From: Dongshaea marina
Lineage (GTDB): Bacteria > Pseudomonadota > Gammaproteobacteria > Enterobacterales > Aeromonadaceae
Reading direction: 5' to 3'
DNA: 64,000 nucleotides
Assembly (NCBI RefSeq): GCF_003072645.1
Contig: NZ_CP028897.1
Coordinates: 819,658-883,657, forward strand
Both the position numbers and the translations under genes were made by a program. Shown here one piece after another: positions 1-10,483 of the stretch. Under the pieces are notes generated by a model that had not been told where the DNA came from, did not search any database, and saw nothing but the letters and a program-made list of their open reading frames with translations. Each line of letters begins with the position of its first letter. Within the stretch, counting starts at the first letter, position 1.

Positions 1-190
1 TGCCTTCTATGTGCTTGGACAAGATAAGAGTTTAAGTCCATCTGAAATCAAAAAATATTTGTCAAAGATTCTGCCTTTCTTTATGTTGCCATCTAATTTT
101 GTTGAATTAGCTAGTATACCAACACTTCCAAATGGAAAATTTGATAAATCAATTCTCAGCTCATATAAGAATAAGGGTTGGGATTTTTAG
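1..190 (+). CDS. Adenylation-domain protein, C-terminal end only (runs off the window)
   Basis: Reading frame 2 is open from the window edge to the TAG at 188-190. It encodes the last ~62 residues of an ANL-family adenylation domain, ending in the A10 core motif LPNGKFDKS, whose lysine contacts the substrate and AMP in this family. Only about a dozen residues follow A10 before the stop, so no carrier domain is fused and the protein looks free-standing. The next gene is a free-standing carrier protein, so this enzyme probably activates an amino (or aryl) acid and loads it onto that carrier. The specificity-determining residues lie upstream of the window, so the substrate cannot be read. Base composition is AT-rich like the rest of the island. 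Confidence 0.8.
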   Translation, partial: AFYVLGQDKSLSPSEIKKYLSKILPFFMLPSNFVELASIPTLPNGKFDKSILSSYKNKGWDF

Positions 191-255
191 CCACCAGGGA
201 ATGACTCTATAACCATCAAGGATTGAGGTTGTCAACCATTGAGGAACATAATGTT

Positions 256-522
256 ATGTCAAAAAACAAAATAGTTAATACTTCCGAAGTAGAGCAGAAG
301 ATAATCTCTATATGGAGAGATGTCCTTAATTCTCAGGCATTATCCAGTGATGAAAATTTTTTTGATGCGGGAGGTAATTCACTGCTTATGTCAAAAGTTC
401 ATAGACAGATTAGAAATAAACTGGAGATACCTATATCAATCATTGATTTGTTTCAGTATCCAACAGTGAAAATGATCAGTGAGATAATCTGCGAAAAGCA
501 TAAGAAGTCACTGGCGGCATAG
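256..522 (+). CDS. Free-standing acyl/peptidyl carrier protein
   Basis: An 88-residue protein with one carrier fold. The phosphopantetheine attachment motif DAGGNSLL places the modified serine at about residue 42. An ATG at 256 is preceded by GAGGA at a good distance. An in-frame TTG at 223 would add 11 residues but has no suitable ribosome site, so I prefer 256. It follows the adenylation protein by 65 bp and precedes the PKS gene by 279 bp. The inference is that it holds the starter unit made by the upstream adenylation protein and delivers it to the ketosynthase of the PKS. The fold and the serine are seen; the partner assignment is inferred from gene order. Confidence 0.85.
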   Translation: MSKNKIVNTSEVEQKIISIWRDVLNSQALSSDENFFDAGGNSLLMSKVHRQIRNKLEIPISIIDLFQYPTVKMISEIICEKHKKSLAA

Positions 523-801
523 AGTATCAGATATTTATATAATTTCGCAGTGTTGTTAGGTTAGTTCTTCCTTAAAATCATGCATCAAATACACTATCCT
601 AGATCGTACTGTGAATCTTTATTTAATCAGTATTACGAATATCAATCACATACTCCATAAAAATTAATGCAATAATTTCATGATTAATCTGGAGTGTGCT
701 CCCCAATTGAAAATAGCTGTCTTATATCTTATTCAATTAACTATATTAATCATTTTAGTTATTGTCACTCTTTATTATATATATTAATTATGAGGTGTCA
801 C

Positions 802-3800
802 ATGAAGCATCAACCAAAGCTCCGTGATAAGGATATTGCCATTGTAGGAATGTCTGGTCGATTTCCCGGTGCTGAAGATATTAATAAATTCTGGAATAAT
901 CTTTGCGCAGGACTAGAGACAATCAGTACTTTTACTGATCAGGAGCTGAGAGAATCAGGTATTGATGAGGAACTTATTGCTTCAGAGAGTTATATACGTC
1001 GCCGCGGTATCTTAGGGGATGCTCAGGAGTTTGATGCCAATTTTTTTGATATAACTCCGCGTGATGCAGAAATAATGGATCCCCAGCACAGAGTTTTTTT
1101 AGAGTGTAGCTGGCATGCTTTTGAAGACGCAGGTTATGTTCCCGCATCATATCCGGGTAAAGTTGGGGTATTTGGAGGAACAGGGACTGCCTGGCATCTT
1201 AACAAGGTTCACTCTCATCCAGACGTTCAACAGTATGCCAGTGGCGCCTCTGTTGTGACGAATAATGACAAAGATTATGTGACGACAAGGGTGTCATACA
1301 AATTGAATCTCAAAGGTCCTAGTGTCAATGTGCAAACCGCATGTTCCACAGCGATGGTTGCAGTTGTAATGGGAGTCAATAGCCTTTTAAGTGGTGAGAG
1401 TGATCTCATTGTAGCAGGTGGAGTTTCCGTTGATACACCCGAACGCTATGGCTATCCATACATGCAAGGGGGAATGGAATCAGCAGATGGGCGCTGTTAT
1501 GCCTTTGATTCCAGAGCAAATGGAACAGTATTTAGCAGGGGTGTTGGTGTTGTGCTGCTAAAGCGCTTACAAGATGCAGTCAGAGATGGCGACCATATAT
1601 ATTCGGTTATTAAAGGTGGTGCCATTAATAATGATGGGAACTTAAAAGCTGGATTTACTGCTCCAAGTATTGAGGGGCAGGTTGAAGTCGCTAAACAAGC
1701 AATCAAAAATTCTGAAATAGATGTTTCTAATATTCAGTTTGTGGAAGCTCATGGCACAGCAACCGCATTGGGTGATCCAATCGAGTTTACATCATTATCC
1801 AAAACTTTTCGCAGCTTTACCGATAAGAAACAGTTTTGCCGTCTAGGTTCAGTTAAAACAAATATTGGTCACACTGATGCAGCATCAGGTGTTGCTAGCC
1901 TAATTAAAGCATCTATGGCACTTGAGAAAGGTGAGCTACCAGAGTCGCTGCATTTTGTTTCTCCAAATTCTAATATTGATTTTGAAGATAGTCCGTTTGT
2001 AATGAATACTGAGCTAAGTGAGATTAACTCATCAGTATTAAAGAGCAATGCTTTAGTTAATTCATTTGGGGTTGGAGGAACGAATGCATGTGTAATCCTT
2101 GAAACGAAACCGGATTTGCCTTGTAGTGACCCACACCTAGGCCCATTTGTTTTGCCTTTTTCAGCTAAAAGTCGTCAGGCTCTGGATGCAATGAAGCGTC
2201 GGATGTGTGATTACTTGAAAGGTAATAATAATGTTAATCTTGCTGATGTATCCTACACGCTTCAAAGAGGCAGGCAACAGTTTAATTACTCAACTATTAT
2301 AACTGGAAATGGATGTGATGAACTTATAGAAAAGTTACAGAAGCCCTCGTCAATTATTTCAAAAACCATTGATAATCGCAAGTCTTTGGTGTTTATGTTT
2401 CCTGGACAGGGGAACCAATATACAAATATGGGCAGGGACCTTTATGATGCATATCCGGTGTTCAAAGAAGTGATGGATCGTTGTTGTCGCTATTTATATA
2501 GCGAGCTTAAGTTAGATTTAAAATCAGTGATTTTTTCAGATGATGTTCATAATAACACTCGTATCAACGAAACACAGTTTACTCAGCCCGCATTATTTAT
2601 TATTGAATATAGCTTGGCACAGCTATGGATGTCATGGGGCATTAAACCTGATGTGATGGTTGGCCACAGTGTCGGTGAATATGTCGCTGCGTGTATTGCG
2701 GGAGTTTTTTCATTGGAGGATGCCTTGAAAGCTGTTGCGTTGCGAGGGAAGCTTGTTCAGGCCTTACCTGCAGGTTCAATGCTGGCAGTACTAATGGATG
2801 AAACGTCTCTGAATAAGAGGCTACAAGAGAGTAAGCTGGAAATTGCAGCTGTTAATTATCCAGACTTGTGTGTAGTCGCAGGAGAATTAGATGCGATCGA
2901 AGAATTCCAGCGACAGTTAGAGGACGAGAACGTTTTCTGCAAGCATTTAGATACATCGCATGGCTTCCACTCCTATATGATGGAGCCAATACTTGATGAA
3001 TTTAGAGAGGTGGTTGATAATATTCAACTGTCTTCACCTACCATTCCATTTGTGTCATCAGTGACGGGGGAATGGATAAGTGAAAACCTTGCGAAAGATA
3101 GTGATTACTGGGTTCGCCACGTTCGAAATCCTGTTTTATTCTCTCATGCCTTTAAAAGGTTGGTTTCTGAAGATCCTGGTAACTTTATTTGCCTGGAAAT
3201 GGGCCCAGGGCGTTCTTTAGAATCTGCGGCGAAACAGCACTTTCGGGATGATGACAGTACTATCCCACTCATTTTTTCATCACTACCTATTGCGAAAGAG
3301 GTCAAAGACACTGGTGAATATTTACTTAATACTCTCGGTAGTCTATGGGCAAGCGGTTTTGAGGTTTCTTGGGAAAAACTTTACCAAGGAGAAGTTCGCC
3401 ATCGAATTCCTCTTCCAGGATACCCGTTTGAGCGTAAAGAATTTAAGTTGCCATCAATTCAGCAAGATAAAGTGAGTAGTGGAGGAATGGATACTAGATC
3501 GGTCAATATTAGGAAGCGTAAAAAAACGGATATTGGTGATTGGTTTTATATGCCGGCCTGGAAGAAAACTATTCCCGCAAGCTTTATGTCGGGCAGCCGT
3601 GTTGATTCGAAAGAGGAAAGCTGGCTCTTATTTGCAGATGAAGAGGGCGTATTTGAAAATATAAAACAGCAGCTTATCGAAGTAGGACATAATGTAGAAG
3701 TTGTATTTAAAGGCGATTCCTATCAGGATGATATTTCTGATAATAGCTATATTATCGATCCGCGGAGTCGTGAAGATTATATTCAACTACTTAAGTCTAT

Positions 3801-6326
3801 TAAGAAAAAAGGTTTTCGTCCAACCCGTATCATCAATCTGTGGAATCTTTCAACAAAAACAAAAACAAAAACAAAAACAAAAATTATTGATTTTGTTTCG
3901 TATGGTCAAAATTTACAGTTGGATTCATTTTATAGCCCTCTCTATCTTCAGCAAGCTCTTGTTATTGAAAACCTCTTAGAGGATTTACATTTACTATTCG
4001 TGACCAATAATATTTTTAGTATAGTCAATGAAAAAGTTGAATCCCCTGAAAAATCACTTCTTGTTGGACCATCACGGGTGTTCTATCACGAGTACTCTGA
4101 AGTTCAATGTCATTTAGTTGACATTGATATGTCCGGGGACATGCTTCCCGAGGAGATTGCGAATCATATTATTGCAGAAAGCAACATTTCAACTCATGGC
4201 AATCTGGTGGTTTATCGTGGTGGTAGTCGCTGGGAGGAAGACTACAAATCAGTCAACCTGAAACCGGATGACTCTGGTATACCCGCAACCTTCAATGATG
4301 ATGGAACCTATTTGATCACAGGAGGGCTGGGTGGTTTAGGGATGCTAATTGCAGGCCAAGTATCGGAAGTATCAAATGCCAGTTTAATACTCACTTACCG
4401 CACAGGATTACCTCCCCGTGAAGAGTGGAATTCATGGATTCAGACGCACCCGGTGGATGATCCCGTGAGTGAAAAAATAGCTGGTATCTTACGTTTGGAA
4501 GAGAGAGGTAACCAGGTTCATTTGGTTGAGGTTGATGTTTGCAACTATGCTGATATGCGCGATATGTTGTTTCAATTCCCACGTATCGATGGTGTTTTTC
4601 ATACAGCAGGTATAGCAGGTGGCGGCATTATTCCGTTTAAGACTGATCAGGAGTGCGCTAGTGTCTTAGACCCGAAAATACTGGGCTGCCTGATCTTAGA
4701 TGATCTGATGAAAGATTATCAGCCAGAATTCTTTATCCTCTTCTCATCAATTACTTCAATTTTAGGTGACGAGGCTCGTATTGATTACTGTTCTGGTAAT
4801 GCATTTATGGATGTATTTTCGCAGTATCGAAATCAGCGCCGATCGGGTCGTACTGTTTCTCTCAACTGGGGGAAGTGGGGGATGTTGGTATGGCTGTTCG
4901 CTGGGGAAAAGAGTTAAAAGAGAAAACCAAAGAGGTGAGTCATGGTGATTCTGAAGTAACCCATGGAGATTTATTAAGCCTGATTGATGCTAAAGCTATG
5001 CAGGAGGTATATCAGGTTAACCTGGAAGTACAAAAAGACTGGGTACTCAATGAGCACTACTTGTCGGGCCAACCGACTTTGGTGGGTACAACTATTCTTT
5101 CACTCTTAAACGAGTTGATCACTCAGTTCAAGCCTCAGCAGGATCTCCAAGTTAAAAGCTTGCTGTTAACTAAGCCTGTGATTTATCACAATAAATGGCC
5201 GCGGGTCATGCATTTGTTTGTAAACTCAGATAGCAATGGCTATAGCTTCAGTTTGAGAAGCCGGGGTGTGTTGGATCTTAGCTGGCAAGAGCATGCAATA
5301 GGTAATATCGGTCGACATAGTGACTCGACGGATGTGCTTGTAGAATCACTTGATAGTATTCGTTCCCGTTGTGTAACCAAGCTTGCTTACGAGCCGATTG
5401 GGACTGACTTTATGAATGCCATCACGGGTGAAAGCTTTCTGTCACTGAGTCGACGATGGGATAATCATAAAGAAATATTTCAGGGAGATGATGAATGGCT
5501 GATCCGCAAAGAGTTAAGCTCTGAATACCAAGGTGACTTTGAGCGCTATCCTTACCATCCGGCTGTTGTGGACGCGATGTCTATTCGTTGCCTTAACTAT
5601 ATTACCAGCGAAAATTTCTTGCCCATTAGCTATGGAAAGATCACTTATTTAGGATCGCTAAGCGAAGACTGTTACGTACATATCAAGCTGAAACAGGCTT
5701 ACCAACCTCAAGATAGTACGATCATCATGGATATTGTTTTCCTTTCTGCTCAAAGCGAGCCATTGCTATTGTTAGAAAATTACACTCTAGTCAAGATGAG
5801 TCAGGATAACCAAGTCGGAGGTTCAAACAAAAAGCCAATAGATGTCGCGGTGAAAGTCGATGTGTCAGACAAGGACATTTTGTTCTTCGAGGGCGTGGAG
5901 GCCTTTAAACGTCAGCTATTACATCTTGAGTTTGATCAGCTCGTCGTAGTGACGAGCGATCTTGACCAGTTAATTTATGAGGCCATTCCAGAGCAAGATG
6001 AAGTGTTGGTCATGGAGGATGTCGATGATATATCTAATGGGCATACCCGACCTAATCTGTCTGTAGAATATACTGCACCTGAAAATGAGATTGAAAAGGA
6101 AGTTGTTAAGGTGTGGCAGTCCATATTGGGTATTTCGGGTATTGGGGTTAACGATAATTTTGTAGAGCTTGGTGGTAACTCTTTATTGGCGGTACAGATT
6201 GTATCCAAAGTGTCTTCACTTTTTGAAGTTGATATTCGAGTTGACTTGTTCTATCAAGATCAAACCGTAAAGGGGTTATCTACATTAATTCTGCAAGAGT
6301 TTGAAACTCTGTTGCAAGGTGCATAA
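802..6326 (+). CDS. Type I polyketide synthase module KS-AT-KR-DH-ACP (one frameshift in a G run)
   Basis: After repair this is a protein of ~1841 residues. KS (about 8-430) has the full triad: Cys181 in TACSTA, His317 in EAHGTA and His357 in NIGH. AT (about 530-830) has Ser623 in GHSVGE and His723 in HGFHS, a malonyl-CoA-type signature. KR has a structural subdomain beginning FYMPAWKK, the NADPH loop GGLGGLG near 1174, and Tyr1329/Asn1333. The reading frame then breaks: SLNWGKW should continue GDVGMAV, and one extra G in the G5 run at 4877-4881 restores it. The rest carries a dehydratase-like double hotdog (HYLSG, then HPAVVDA with the acidic residue but not the usual Gln) and a C-terminal carrier domain with GGNSL (Ser codon 6180-6182). 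KR before DH is not the usual order. I chose ATG 802 because GAGGTG lies just upstream; an in-frame ATG at 694 has no such site. Confidence 0.85.
3853..3882 (+). repeat. In-frame hexanucleotide microsatellite ACAAAA x5 inside the KR structural subdomain
   Basis: Five exact tandem copies of ACAAAA encode an alternating Thr-Lys tract in the non-catalytic half of the ketoreductase. The unit is a multiple of three, so copy-number change alters length and not frame. It lies in a variable linker-like part of the domain. Confidence 0.9.
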
Positions 6327-6412
6327 TCCACCCTGCAATCCCTCTGAGCTTTTTGCTTGGAGGGATCATAAAACCTGACCTTTATTTATCATACAATAAT
6401 AAGGATTTTCTT

Positions 6413-9400
6413 ATGACTAAAAATATTCAAGATATTATAAGAACACAGGGTCTGGATGAGCTTAAGAAACTAGCAAGAAAGAAGAAAAAAAATGCTAAAG
6501 AAATAACAAATAAACTAATCACTCCGAACTTAGGTGGCTCTAGAGAGTCCTTTCCTCTAACTAGCTCACAGAAAAGCATTTGGATTCTTGAGCAGTATCT
6601 CGATGATAATAAGGTTTACAATAATCCAGTTGGTATGATCTGTAATATGGGGCGGGAGATTGAACCGAATTTGGTCGAAAATGTTCTGAGGTTTCTAACG
6701 AAAAAGCATGATTTACTACGCACGACTTTTCATATGCAAGATAATGAAGTAATTCAACGAGTGTCTCAGGATGTCCGTCTTGATTTTCACTTTGATGATA
6801 TTTCACACTTATCAAAAGATGAACAAGAACCACTAATATATGAAGCTGCAATAAAAGATGGACGGAAATCTTTTGATTTATCTCAGGGGCCTTTATCATG
6901 CTGGAGAATTATAAGGACTGAACTTCATACATATGTTTTTTTGATGAACTTTCATCATATTATATCGGACGGTTGGACAGTAAGTATCTTCTTTAAAGAG
7001 TTCATGGAAACTTACTTAAAATTTAAGAATAATATAAATCCCCAACCTGTATTAGAGCTTCAATTTTCAGATTATGCACTTGCGGAAAGTCGTTGGTATC
7101 AAGAAGGAAAGTACAAGCATGGACTTGAGTTTTGGAAAAAAAAACTCGAGGGATTCCAAGGTTCTCTCGAGCTAGTGACTGATCGACCTCGGCCAGCCAA
7201 AATGACTACTGCAGGAAGCATTGTCAGCGAGCCCTTTGGCTACGACTTCATTCAACGACTACAATCCTGTGCAGCGAAGAATGGAGCAACGATGTTTCAT
7301 GTAATTTTAGCTGCATATCAATTATTACTGCACAAGTACAGCAGGCAACAGGATATAATTATTGGTGTACCATTTGCAAACCGAAATTATCCCGAAACCC
7401 AGAATATGATGGGTTTGTTCATGAACACATTACCGCTTCGTTTTGAAGTTAATTCAGCCTCAAGGTTATCCAGCGTGATCGAGGCGGCCAAAACTGAGAG
7501 TGAGCAATCGATCCCGCACCAAGATATCCCACTCAACTACATTTTGGATCAGATCTCCTATGTGAGAGATCCGCAGGTGAATCCTCTTTACCAAGCTATT
7601 TTAACCTATCAAGTATACCCACAAGCTCGCAACAATCAATGGTTTAGTTATAAACCTCTTAAAGTCGATTATGGTGTTTCCAAGCTTGATTTGAACCTCT
7701 GGGTCGAGGAGGACACAGACGGTCTTCTTTTCACTATGAATTACAATACTGACTTATTTGAACGTAAAACGATCCAGCGAATGCTGATAGATTTAAGAAC
7801 GATCATGACGGCTCTTATTGAACAACCCAGTTTGACGGTGGGCGAATTATCACTATTAAGTGATAAAGAAAAAAAACAGCTGCTGGGTAAGTGTCAACCG
7901 GATTATAAAAAATCTTTCTCCCCCGTACATGTTCTATTTGAAAAGGCAGTCCTTAAGCAGCCCAAAGCCATTGCAGTTCAATGTGATGGTAAGACACTTA
8001 GTTATGAGCAGCTCAATAAGCAAGCAAATCGCTTGGCACATCAGCTATTGCTATCAGGATTAGAAGTAGGTCAATGTGTCGCATTGTTTATGGAGAAGAG
8101 CGAGCGTTGCGTTGTAGCATTGCTTGCTGTAATGAAGGCTGGCGGGTGCTATGTTCCTATTGATATCACTCTTCCACAGCAAGCTGTTGATTATATTTTA
8201 TCTGATTCGCAAGCAAAATTTATATTGGTCGATGGTAATAACCCTATAACGACTCTATCTTGTATTGATGTCCAAGGCAATGAGGGAGTGACCTCTGAAA
8301 ATAATCCTGGTTTTTTAAAATTACAAGGAAACTCACCTGCCTACATCATATATACCTCTGGTAGTAGTGGTGTTCCTAAAGGTGTTTGCGTGGGGCATTC
8401 TCAGCTGAGTAATTACTGTCAAGCTATTCAACCTGTGCTCAATCAAGTTGCTGGTGCCCGGTATGGAATTTTTTCATCATTCAGCACTGATCTTGCCCAT
8501 ACCATGTTATTTCCTTCACTACTTAATTTGGGGCAACTGGAAATCCTAACCTCAAATATTCTAGATGACCCAACAGCGTTGTTTCACTATTTGAAGTCAT
8601 CTCCACTGGATACTATTAAAATCACACCGACGTATTTGGCAGCCTTATTACAATCTCCCAATGCCAGGTGTATTTTACCAAATCGCTTATTAGTGATTGG
8701 TGGAGAGCGAGCTCCTATCTCTCTGATTAGGCGTATTTATCAGCTTGATCCGGCATGCCGTGTTATCAATCATTATGGTCCAACGGAATGTACCATAGGT
8801 GTGACAACCTATAATGTACCCGATGTTCTGGAAGAGCTGCATAGTGAGTATCTGCCAATAGGCAAACCATTATTGAATAGCCATATATTGATTTTGGATG
8901 AGGAGCTCCAGCTGGTTCCGGTTGGACAGCCGGGTGAGATCTATATTGGGGGGGCTCAGTTGGCAAATGGGTATCTAGGGCTGGAGGAACAAAACTCCCA
9001 TAGTTTTATTGATCATCCTTACCTCAATGGGGAGCGCCTCTATCGTAGTGGGGATAAAGGACGTTTATTGTCAGATGGAAATTTCGAGTTTCTTGGCCGG
9101 CTTGATCGTCAGTGTAAAATTAGAGGGTACAGAGTAGAGCTCGCTGAGATAGAGCGTGCTATTCAGGCATTACCTTATGTTACTCATGTTGCTGTCTGCC
9201 AACGTGAGATGAATAAAGATCAACTTGTTCTCGTTGCATATTGGTGTGGGAATAGAGAAGTAGAACAAGGCAAGCTTAAAGCAGCATTGAGGGATGAGTT
9301 ACCTCAATATATGCAACCTGAAGTGTGGGTATGGCTGGAATCTATGCCATTTAGTGCTAGTGGAAAAATTGACTATAGAGCTCTGCCACAGCCTGTACCA

Positions 9401-10483
9401 AAGGTACATCGTCATCTTTCTGACTCGGATAGTGAAACAATGAAGCAGCTGTATGAGCTGTATCTTCAAGTATTGAATCTTGAAGATATTGATATTCAAG
9501 AAGGATTCTTAAATCTTGGTGGTAATTCAATTAGCGCCTTGAAGCTTGTGATAGAGATAAATAAACATTTCTCTCAGGATCTATCACTGGTACAACTATT
9601 ACAAAATAGTAGTGTAAGTGAAATGGCTTCTTTACTTGAGTTGCGGGAAACGCAAACTAGTTCAGCACTGGTTATGCTCAATGCAGGATCTCCAAATGAT
9701 ATGCCGACCTTATTGTTAATTCATCCTGCGGGAGGGAATATATTATGCTATAACGCATTAGCTCAAGAGCTTGGCGAGGGTTATCCTATATATGGAATTC
9801 AGGTGGCTGATTTTGAATTTAATCATGACTACAATCATGATATCAAAAAGCTAGCTACTCACTACCTTCAAGAGGCGGGAGATATAGTACAGTGCTCTAA
9901 TCTCATTTTAGGTGGTTGGTCATTGGGGGCTACGATAGCTTTTGAGATGGCATGTCAACTTGCAGCTGATTTCTCTATTACACCAGATGTTCTTATTTTG
10001 GATCAGCCTGCACCAAAGGTAAATATAGATGGTTCGACAATGATGTCTGAAAATGACAGATTAGCCTATTTTGCTCAAAAGGTGGAGTTATTTACAGGTA
10101 CAAGTTTCAATATTTCAGGTTTAGAGCTGGCGGAGATGACTGAATCTCAAAGATCTGAGCGATTTTTAGTAGATTTTAAGCGAGCAGGTTTGGTTCCTGA
10201 TAATATAAGTAGTGATGATTTTCGATATTTTCTGAGTATTCTACGTACACATATCTACGCGACTGATCAATATCATGGACAGAGGTACAGCGGCAGGATT
10301 TTTGTTGCTGAAGCTATGGAAATTTTACCTGGTCGTAGAGAACTTGATGAATCTGGGTTAGGTTGGCAGCAATTTTCTGAACAGAAAATCACTATTATTG
10401 AGTCGCCAGGTAATCACATCTCAATGATGAATATTCCAAATATTTCGAGTGTTAGCAGAAAATTGAAGGAATTTCTGTTATGA
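6413..10483 (+). CDS. Terminal NRPS module C-A-PCP-TE
   Basis: A 1356-residue single-module synthetase. A short lysine-rich N-terminus (1-40) leads into a condensation domain with the catalytic HHIISDG (His181-His182, Asp186). The adenylation domain follows with A3 (TSGSSGVPKG, ~648), A5 (HYGPTE, ~788), A7 (YRSGDKG), A8 (GRLDRQCKIRGYRVE) and A10 (FSASGKIDYRALP). Its A4 region reads SFSTDLAHT instead of the common F-D-x-S form, so I do not predict a substrate. A carrier domain (GGNS, Ser1039) and a type I thioesterase (GWSLG, Ser1170; His1335 in GNH) end the protein. It should condense the polyketide intermediate with one amino acid and release the product. ATG 6413 has AAGGA upstream. The stop overlaps the next start as ATGA, so the genes are translationally coupled. 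Confidence 0.92.
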   Translation: MTKNIQDIIRTQGLDELKKLARKKKKNAKEITNKLITPNLGGSRESFPLTSSQKSIWILEQYLDDNKVYNNPVGMICNMGREIEPNLVENVLRFLTKKHDLLRTTFHMQDNEVIQRVSQDVRLDFHFDDISHLSKDEQEPLIYEAAIKDGRKSFDLSQGPLSCWRIIRTELHTYVFLMNFHHIISDGWTVSIFFKEFMETYLKFKNNINPQPVLELQFSDYALAESRWYQEGKYKHGLEFWKKKLEGFQGSLELVTDRPRPAKMTTAGSIVSEPFGYDFIQRLQSCAAKNGATMFHVILAAYQLLLHKYSRQQDIIIGVPFANRNYPETQNMMGLFMNTLPLRFEVNSASRLSSVIEAAKTESEQSIPHQDIPLNYILDQISYVRDPQVNPLYQAILTYQVYPQARNNQWFSYKPLKVDYGVSKLDLNLWVEEDTDGLLFTMNYNTDLFERKTIQRMLIDLRTIMTALIEQPSLTVGELSLLSDKEKKQLLGKCQPDYKKSFSPVHVLFEKAVLKQPKAIAVQCDGKTLSYEQLNKQANRLAHQLLLSGLEVGQCVALFMEKSERCVVALLAVMKAGGCYVPIDITLPQQAVDYILSDSQAKFILVDGNNPITTLSCIDVQGNEGVTSENNPGFLKLQGNSPAYIIYTSGSSGVPKGVCVGHSQLSNYCQAIQPVLNQVAGARYGIFSSFSTDLAHTMLFPSLLNLGQLEILTSNILDDPTALFHYLKSSPLDTIKITPTYLAALLQSPNARCILPNRLLVIGGERAPISLIRRIYQLDPACRVINHYGPTECTIGVTTYNVPDVLEELHSEYLPIGKPLLNSHILILDEELQLVPVGQPGEIYIGGAQLANGYLGLEEQNSHSFIDHPYLNGERLYRSGDKGRLLSDGNFEFLGRLDRQCKIRGYRVELAEIERAIQALPYVTHVAVCQREMNKDQLVLVAYWCGNREVEQGKLKAALRDELPQYMQPEVWVWLESMPFSASGKIDYRALPQPVPKVHRHLSDSDSETMKQLYELYLQVLNLEDIDIQEGFLNLGGNSISALKLVIEINKHFSQDLSLVQLLQNSSVSEMASLLELRETQTSSALVMLNAGSPNDMPTLLLIHPAGGNILCYNALAQELGEGYPIYGIQVADFEFNHDYNHDIKKLATHYLQEAGDIVQCSNLILGGWSLGATIAFEMACQLAADFSITPDVLILDQPAPKVNIDGSTMMSENDRLAYFAQKVELFTGTSFNISGLELAEMTESQRSERFLVDFKRAGLVPDNISSDDFRYFLSILRTHIYATDQYHGQRYSGRIFVAEAMEILPGRRELDESGLGWQQFSEQKITIIESPGNHISMMNIPNISSVSRKLKEFLL

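Noticed and set aside
4877-4881. Programmed frameshifting or phase variation at the PKS G run
   Set aside because: The same kind of loss occurs in about thirty unrelated runs, including housekeeping genes, so a common technical cause is more likely.
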